6,547 bases of DNA, taken from positions 1 through 6,547 of the forward strand of contig JAOUGZ010000155.1 of NCBI GenBank assembly GCA_029865405.1, read 5' to 3'. Numbering within the stretch: position 1 is the stretch's first letter; each line of letters starts with the position of its first letter. Under the pieces are notes generated by a model. That model was given only the letters and a program-made list of their open reading frames with translations, made no database searches and was not told where the DNA came from. Source of the DNA: Betaproteobacteria bacterium. Its GTDB lineage: Bacteria > Pseudomonadota > Gammaproteobacteria > Burkholderiales > SG8-39. The position numbers and the translations under genes were made by a program. Below are positions 1 through 3,591 of the stretch, piece after piece.

Positions 1-153
1 GAGCGCCGCGGCCGCGGCGAAGTCCTTGCGCGCGGCCGCCTCCCGCGCCTGCTGCAGGAGGGGATCGGCGGCCGCGGCAGGGTCGTCCGCCGCCTGCAGC
101 GCCGGCGAAATCACCAGCAGCGCTATCATGAGGGGACGAAAGACCGCTTTCAT
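1..153 (-). CDS. Exported Ala-rich protein, probably TPR-like, 5' part only
   Basis: Reading leftwards from the ATG at 153-151 there is an open frame of 51 codons that runs off the window edge. It begins MKAVFRPLMIALLVISPALQ, then A-ADDPAAAADPLL. This is a typical Sec signal peptide: a basic start (K2, R6), a hydrophobic core (about residues 8-16) and an ALQA-A cleavage site near residue 21. The mature part is Ala-rich, and its spacing of Ala and aromatic residues (QQAREAAARKDFAAAAAL in residues 34-51) fits the first helices of a tetratricopeptide repeat, but that is inference from few residues. The start is well supported: GAGGAG lies at 164-159, 5 bases before the ATG. The gene diverges from the HEAT/TPR gene at 152, so the pair may be two related exported repeat proteins. 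The specific function cannot be told from this fragment. Confidence 0.82.
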   Translation of the reverse strand, partial: MKAVFRPLMIALLVISPALQAADDPAAAADPLLQQAREAAARKDFAAAAAL

Positions 154-817
154 GTGTTCTCCTCGCATGCCTGGAACGCTACGCCTGATTGCCGCACTCG
201 CGTTAACACTCGGTACGGGCAGCGCATTCCCGGAGCCGCCTGCCTCGCGCGACGCGGCGCTGGCGGCCCTGGAGCACCCGGTCACCGAGCGCCGGGCCGA
301 GGCCGTGGTCTGGGTCGCCAACCACGGCCGCATGGAGGATGCGGACCTGCTCGTCAAGCGGCTGCACGATGAAAGCGCCTTCGTGCGCGACTACGCCGAG
401 CGCGGCCTGTGGCTGCTGTGGAGCCGTTCGGGCGATGCGCAGATCGACCACCTGATGGGAAGCGGTGTGCAGGAGATGCAATCCGGGCAATACGCCCGGG
501 CGATCGCCACGTTCTCCGAGGTGATCCGCCGGCGGCCCGACTTCGCCGAGGGCTGGAACAAGCGCGCCACCGTGCGCTACCTGGCCGGGGCGTACCGCGA
601 GTCGATGGCCGACTGCGACGAGGTGCTCAAGCGCAACCCGCAGCATTTCGGCGCGCTCTCGGGCTACGGCCAGATCCATTTCCAGCTTGAGGCGTACGCC
701 GAGGCGATTGCCTGGTGGCGCCGGGCGCTGCAGGTGAACCCGAACATGCTGGGCGTCGAGCTCAGCATCAAGGGCGCCGAGGAGCGCCTGCGCGAAAAGC
801 GCGGGCGCAGCACCTAG
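152..817 (+). CDS. Exported HEAT/TPR repeat protein
   Basis: This is a 221-residue protein if started at ATG 152; the function is scaffold or protein interaction by fold, with no enzymatic motif seen. Residues 7-25 (PGTLRLIAALALTLGTGSA) form a signal peptide, probably cut after GSA, so the mature protein is periplasmic or outer-envelope. Residues about 37-92 are two HEAT-like helical pairs (ERRAEAVVWVANHG, then ADLLVKRLHDESAFVRDYAE). Residues about 99-200 are three TPR units of 34 residues, each ending in the usual Pro-containing turn (RRRPDFAEGW, KRNPQHFGAL, QVNPNMLG). A short basic tail follows. The start is uncertain: ATG codons at 128, 152 and 167 are in frame and none has a good ribosome site; 167 alone still keeps the whole signal peptide. 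Its stop overlaps the stop of the convergent hydrolase. The real partner or process is unknown. Confidence is high for the gene, moderate for the start. Confidence 0.85.
   Translation: MCSPRMPGTLRLIAALALTLGTGSAFPEPPASRDAALAALEHPVTERRAEAVVWVANHGRMEDADLLVKRLHDESAFVRDYAERGLWLLWSRSGDAQIDHLMGSGVQEMQSGQYARAIATFSEVIRRRPDFAEGWNKRATVRYLAGAYRESMADCDEVLKRNPQHFGALSGYGQIHFQLEAYAEAIAWWRRALQVNPNMLGVELSIKGAEERLREKRGRST
159..164 (-). promoter_or_regulatory. Ribosome binding site of the left-edge exported protein
   Basis: Minus-strand GAGGAG ends 5 bases before the ATG at 153. It is a near-consensus Shine-Dalgarno and fixes the start of the minus-strand gene. It lies inside the first codons of the divergent HEAT/TPR gene, so one short stretch is both leader for one gene and coding for the other. 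Confidence 0.75.
784..808. other. Strong stem-loop at the convergent gene end
   Basis: Bases 784-793 pair with 799-808 over ten base pairs around the 5-base loop GAAAA (794-798). In plus-strand RNA every position pairs, with one U-G pair (789-803); in minus-strand RNA that position is an A/C mismatch. It lies in the last codons of the HEAT/TPR gene and starts 5 bases beyond the hydrolase stop, where a terminator for the hydrolase would be expected. No T-run follows on either strand, so it is not a classical intrinsic terminator. It may slow polymerase or protect 3' ends, or it may be chance in GC-rich code (RLREKRG). Confidence 0.4.
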
Positions 818-1605
818 GGCGCAAGCTCGCCGATCAGTTCCTCCACCGCCGCTGCCGCGAGCAGCGGATGCTCGAACGGAAACAGGTGCCCGCCGGGCAC
901 GCGCAGCCTGGCGAAGCGCGGCCCCTGCATTGCGCCGAGGCCCACGCGCCGCAGCACGTCCGAATCCACGCCGCCGACGAAGCCCGCCGGCACCTTGAGC
1001 GATCTCAGGTACCGGTTCATGTCGTGCGGGATGGTGCGATAGATCTGGTACTCGATCTGCGGGTCGATGCGCAGGCGAAAGCGCCCCGGCGCGCCGGCGA
1101 GGCCGTGCTGCACGTAATGCTCGAGGCATTCCTCGGTGAAGTGCCGGAACAGCTTCTTCGAGCGGAAGTGCGCTTTCGCCTCCTCGCGCGTGGTCCATAC
1201 GCTGCGCCGCTCGCGCGTCATGCCGGCGGGGGTGACGCGATCGACGATGCCGAGGCGCTTCACCGCGCCGAGCGCGCGCCCCTTGAAGGCGCCGATGACC
1301 GGTGCGTCGAGCATGACGATGGCGCGGAACAGCGCCGGGCGGCGCGCCGCGGCGATGAAGCTCAGGTATGCGCCGAGCGAATGGCCGACGCCCACCACCG
1401 GCTCGCCGCCGTAGTCGCGCTCGAGCGTGTCGATGAGCTGCTCGACGAGGTGCGGCCAGCCCTCGGTCGGCGGGTAGCGCGGGTCGGTGCCGATCGCCTC
1501 GATGGCGCCGACGCGATGGCGCCGGCGCAGGGGCGCGAGCATCGCCTCGTAGCAAGGCGCGGGAAAGCCGTTGGCGTGCGAGAAGTGGATCACCGGCAGC
1601 GGCAT
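814..1605 (-). CDS. Alpha/beta-hydrolase, serine type
   Basis: This is a 263-residue cytosolic hydrolase of the AB-hydrolase fold, of usual length for the family, with no signal peptide. Numbering from the ATG at 1605: HFSHANGFP (7-15) is the first strand and oxyanion-hole loop; GHSLG (74-78) is the nucleophile elbow with Ser76; a cap region follows (about 110-200); GGVDSD (211-216) supplies the acid, Asp214 or Asp216; GGHLFPFEHP (238-247) supplies the catalytic His240. The triad is therefore complete. Substrate cannot be read from the sequence; members include esterases, C-C hydrolases and lactonases. A GTG at 1614 would add three residues, but it lies inside the proposed -10 box, and ATG 1605 sits almost at the predicted transcript start. 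The gene diverges from the amidohydrolase operon across only 23 bases, so shared control is plausible. Its stop overlaps that of the HEAT/TPR gene. Confidence 0.9.
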   Translation of the reverse strand: MPLPVIHFSHANGFPAPCYEAMLAPLRRRHRVGAIEAIGTDPRYPPTEGWPHLVEQLIDTLERDYGGEPVVGVGHSLGAYLSFIAAARRPALFRAIVMLDAPVIGAFKGRALGAVKRLGIVDRVTPAGMTRERRSVWTTREEAKAHFRSKKLFRHFTEECLEHYVQHGLAGAPGRFRLRIDPQIEYQIYRTIPHDMNRYLRSLKVPAGFVGGVDSDVLRRVGLGAMQGPRFARLRVPGGHLFPFEHPLLAAAAVEELIGELAP

Positions 1606-1612
1606 GCCGCGC

Positions 1613-1620
1613 ACTATAAT
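1613..1620. promoter_or_regulatory. Bidirectional -10 region for hydrolase and amidohydrolase operon
   Basis: On the plus strand 1615-1620 is a perfect TATAAT, placing the transcript start near 1627, two bases before the GTG at 1629. On the minus strand 1618-1613 reads TATAGT (5 of 6), placing the transcript start near 1606, one base before the ATG at 1605. No TTGACA-like box is found at 16-18 bases on either side, so the -10 boxes would have to act with an activator or a degenerate -35. Both transcripts would be leaderless or nearly so, which fits the absence of any Shine-Dalgarno between the two start codons. Confidence 0.55.
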
Positions 1621-1628
1621 GCGCCGCC

Positions 1629-2627
1629 GTGACGCACGCCGCGATCGACATCCACACGCACATCCTGCCCCCCAGCTGGGACGACTGGGCGCAGCGCTTC
1701 GGCGTCTCGGGCTGGCCTTCCTGCAAGCTGCACGATGCCTGCAACGCCACGATCTACCTCGGCGAGAAGGCGTTCCGCAAGGTCGACGAGCGCTCGTTCC
1801 AACCGGCGCGGCGCATCGCCGACATGGACGCCGAGCGCATCGGGCTGCAGATGATCTCGCCGGTGCCGGTGATGCTGTGCTACTGGGGCCCGGCGCAGGC
1901 GACCGACGCTTTCGCGCGCATGCAGAACGACTTCATCGCCGGCGTGGTGCAGAAGCACCCGGCGCGCTTCGTCGGCGCCGGCACGGTGGCGCTGCAGGAC
2001 GTGAAGCTCGCGGTGCGCGAGCTGGAGCGGCTGAAGGCGATGGAATTTCCCGCGGTCGAGATCGGTTCACACGTCAATGGCCGCGACTTCGACGACCCGC
2101 AGCTTTTCGACTTCTTCGTCGCGGCGCAACAACTGGACCTGGCGATCTTCGTGCATCCGCAAGGGCCGTCGATCGGCCAGGAGCGCATGGGCCAGTACTA
2201 CCTGCCCTTCATGGTGGGCTACCCCGCCGATTCGGCGCTGGCCGCCGCGCGCCTCGTCCTGGGCGGGGTGCTGGAGCGCCTGCCGCGGCTGCGGATCTGC
2301 TTCGCGCACGGCGGCGGCGCCTTCCCGGCGGCGCTCGGCCGGCTCGACCACGGCCACCGCGTGCGCCCCGAGGCGCAGGCATTCATCGCCCGGGCGCCAT
2401 CGCACTATGCGAAGAGCCTGTACTTCGATACGCTCACGCACGACCCGAGCCTGCTCGCCTTCAACCTGGAGAAATTCGGCTCCGAGCGCATCATGATCGG
2501 CAGCGACTATCCCTTCGACATGGGCGTCGACCATCCGCTCGCGCAGCTGGAAGGCCTCGCGCTCGGCGCCGCAGACCGCGACAACATCACTTACAAAACG
2601 GCGCGGCGCTTCCTGCGCCTGCCCTGA
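1629..2627 (+). CDS. ACMSD-like metal-dependent amidohydrolase/decarboxylase
   Basis: This is a 332-residue TIM-barrel enzyme of amidohydrolase family 2, closest by pattern to 2-amino-3-carboxymuconate-6-semialdehyde decarboxylase (Pseudomonas enzyme about 334 residues). It probably removes a carboxyl group from an aromatic or ring-cleavage acid using one zinc ion. The ligands are all present at almost the family numbering: His9 and His11 (IDIHTH), His176 (IFVHP) and Asp293 (GSDYPF). The catalytic-loop His227 (CFAHGGG) and Arg50, Arg238 and Arg246, matching substrate-binding arginines of ACMSD, are also present. The residue after VHP is Gln178, where ACMSD as I recall it has Trp, so the substrate may differ. 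The start GTG 1629 is forced: an in-frame TAA lies at 1617-1619 and IDIHTH begins only six codons on. No ribosome site precedes it. It is first in an operon with the Bug receptor. The family is confident; the substrate is not. Confidence 0.92.
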   Translation: MTHAAIDIHTHILPPSWDDWAQRFGVSGWPSCKLHDACNATIYLGEKAFRKVDERSFQPARRIADMDAERIGLQMISPVPVMLCYWGPAQATDAFARMQNDFIAGVVQKHPARFVGAGTVALQDVKLAVRELERLKAMEFPAVEIGSHVNGRDFDDPQLFDFFVAAQQLDLAIFVHPQGPSIGQERMGQYYLPFMVGYPADSALAAARLVLGGVLERLPRLRICFAHGGGAFPAALGRLDHGHRVRPEAQAFIARAPSHYAKSLYFDTLTHDPSLLAFNLEKFGSERIMIGSDYPFDMGVDHPLAQLEGLALGAADRDNITYKTARRFLRLP

Positions 2628-2634
2628 GGAGGAG
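2627..2634 (+). promoter_or_regulatory. Ribosome binding site of the Bug receptor gene
   Basis: AGGAGGAG lies 6 bases before ATG 2641 and is nearly perfectly complementary to the 16S rRNA tail. Its first A is the last base of the amidohydrolase stop TGA, so ribosomes ending the first gene are placed at the second. It contrasts with the upstream gene, which has no such site, and suggests the receptor is translated more strongly than the enzyme. Confidence 0.8.
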
Positions 2635-2640
2635 AAAACC

Positions 2641-3591
2641 ATGAAACCGCTCGCCACGCTGCTGCTCGCGCTCGTCCCCTGCCTCGCGCAGGCCCAGTCC
2701 TACCCCACCCGGCCGATCACCATCATCGTGCCCTTCGGCGCCGGCGGCCCGGCGGACATCTACGCGCGCTTCCTCGGCGGCCGCATGCAGGAGGCGCTCG
2801 GCCAGTTCGTCGTCGAGAACCGCCCGGGCGGCGGCTCGGTGGTGGGCTCGAACGTGGTCGCGCAGGCCGCGCCCGACGGCCACACGCTGCTCCTGATGTC
2901 GAACACGCACACGGTGAACGAGACGTTGATCCCGAACAAGCCGTTCCAGCTGATGCGCGACTTCGTGCCGGTGGCGCCGATCAACTACTCCGACCTGCTG
3001 CTCGTCGTGCACCCGTCGGTCCAGGCCAGCGACCTCAAGTCGCTGATCGCGCTCGCCAAGCGCGAGCCCGGCAAGATGAACTACGCCTCTTCCGGCCCGG
3101 GCACGCCGTACCACATGGCCGGCGAGCTCTTCAAGTCGCTCGCCGGCATCGACGTGGTGCACATCCCGCACAAGGGCAGCGACCAGGCGCGCCTGTCGAT
3201 CCTTTCCGGGCAGGTGCAGATGATGTTCGACGCCATCACCACCATGGCGCCGCAGGCGCAGGCCGGCAAAGTGAAGGCGCTGGCGACGAGCGGGCGCGCG
3301 CGCTCCTCGGTCATGTCGGACGTGCCGACGGTGGCGGAGGCGGGCGTGCCCGGCTACGAGGCCACGATCTGGCTCGGCGTGGTCGCCCCGAAAGGCACGC
3401 CCCGCGCGATCGTCGAGCGCCTTAACGCCGAAATCACGAAGGTGACGACCAGCGCGGACGTCAAGGCGGCCTGGGCCAAGCAGGGCGCGAACCCGCTCGT
3501 CATGAGCCCGGCGGAGTTCGAGCAGTACCTGCACGCGGACATCGCCAAATGGGCGAAGGTCATCGCGCAGGCCGGCATCAAGCGCGACTAG
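2641..3591 (+). CDS. Bug-family (TTT) periplasmic solute-binding receptor
   Basis: This is a 316-residue extracytoplasmic binding protein of the TctC/Bug family, near the usual 320. Residues 1-18 (MKPLATLLLALVPCLAQA) form a Sec signal peptide cut before QSYPTRPI; Cys14 is preceded by Pro, so a lipobox is unlikely. Family motifs follow in order: IIVPFGAGGPAD (28-39), which forms the first ligand loop, VENRPGGGS (58-66), APDGHTLL, NYASSGPGTPYHMAGE (147-162), HIPHKGSDQAR, SGQVQMMFD, DVPTVAEAGVPGYE and APKGTPR. Such proteins bind small carboxylates or aromatic acids and either feed TctAB transporters or act as sensors. No TctA or TctB gene is in the window, as is common for the many orphan Bug genes of Burkholderiales. 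It lies 13 bases after the amidohydrolase gene, so their co-expression suggests its ligand is that enzyme's substrate or a precursor. The stop overlaps that of the convergent GGDEF/EAL gene. Confidence 0.95.
   Translation: MKPLATLLLALVPCLAQAQSYPTRPITIIVPFGAGGPADIYARFLGGRMQEALGQFVVENRPGGGSVVGSNVVAQAAPDGHTLLLMSNTHTVNETLIPNKPFQLMRDFVPVAPINYSDLLLVVHPSVQASDLKSLIALAKREPGKMNYASSGPGTPYHMAGELFKSLAGIDVVHIPHKGSDQARLSILSGQVQMMFDAITTMAPQAQAGKVKALATSGRARSSVMSDVPTVAEAGVPGYEATIWLGVVAPKGTPRAIVERLNAEITKVTTSADVKAAWAKQGANPLVMSPAEFEQYLHADIAKWAKVIAQAGIKRD

Noticed and set aside
124..129. TATCAT as a -10 box for the HEAT/TPR gene
   Set aside because: One mismatch to consensus but no -35 partner, and the gene start is itself uncertain; too weak to list as a feature.
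715..1632. A 305-codon plus-strand frame opposite the alpha/beta-hydrolase
   Set aside because: Antisense of the hydrolase with His/Arg/Ala-rich product and no recognisable domain.
203..1750. A 515-codon minus-strand open frame across the HEAT/TPR and hydrolase genes
   Set aside because: Low-complexity Arg/Ala-rich product out of frame with the clear alpha/beta-hydrolase; a G+C shadow.
1571..2644. A 357-codon plus-strand frame overlapping the amidohydrolase gene
   Set aside because: Shifted frame of the metal-dependent enzyme; no motif, while the 1629 frame has all metal ligands.
2674..2685. Lipobox (LVPC) in the Bug receptor signal peptide
   Set aside because: Pro immediately before Cys is not accepted in lipoboxes, and a normal AQA-QS cleavage site follows, as is usual in Bug proteins.
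3563..3587. Possible hairpin TCGCGC/GCGCGA with a 13-base loop before the second shared CTAG
   Set aside because: Only six pairs with a long loop and no T-run; expected by chance in this base composition.
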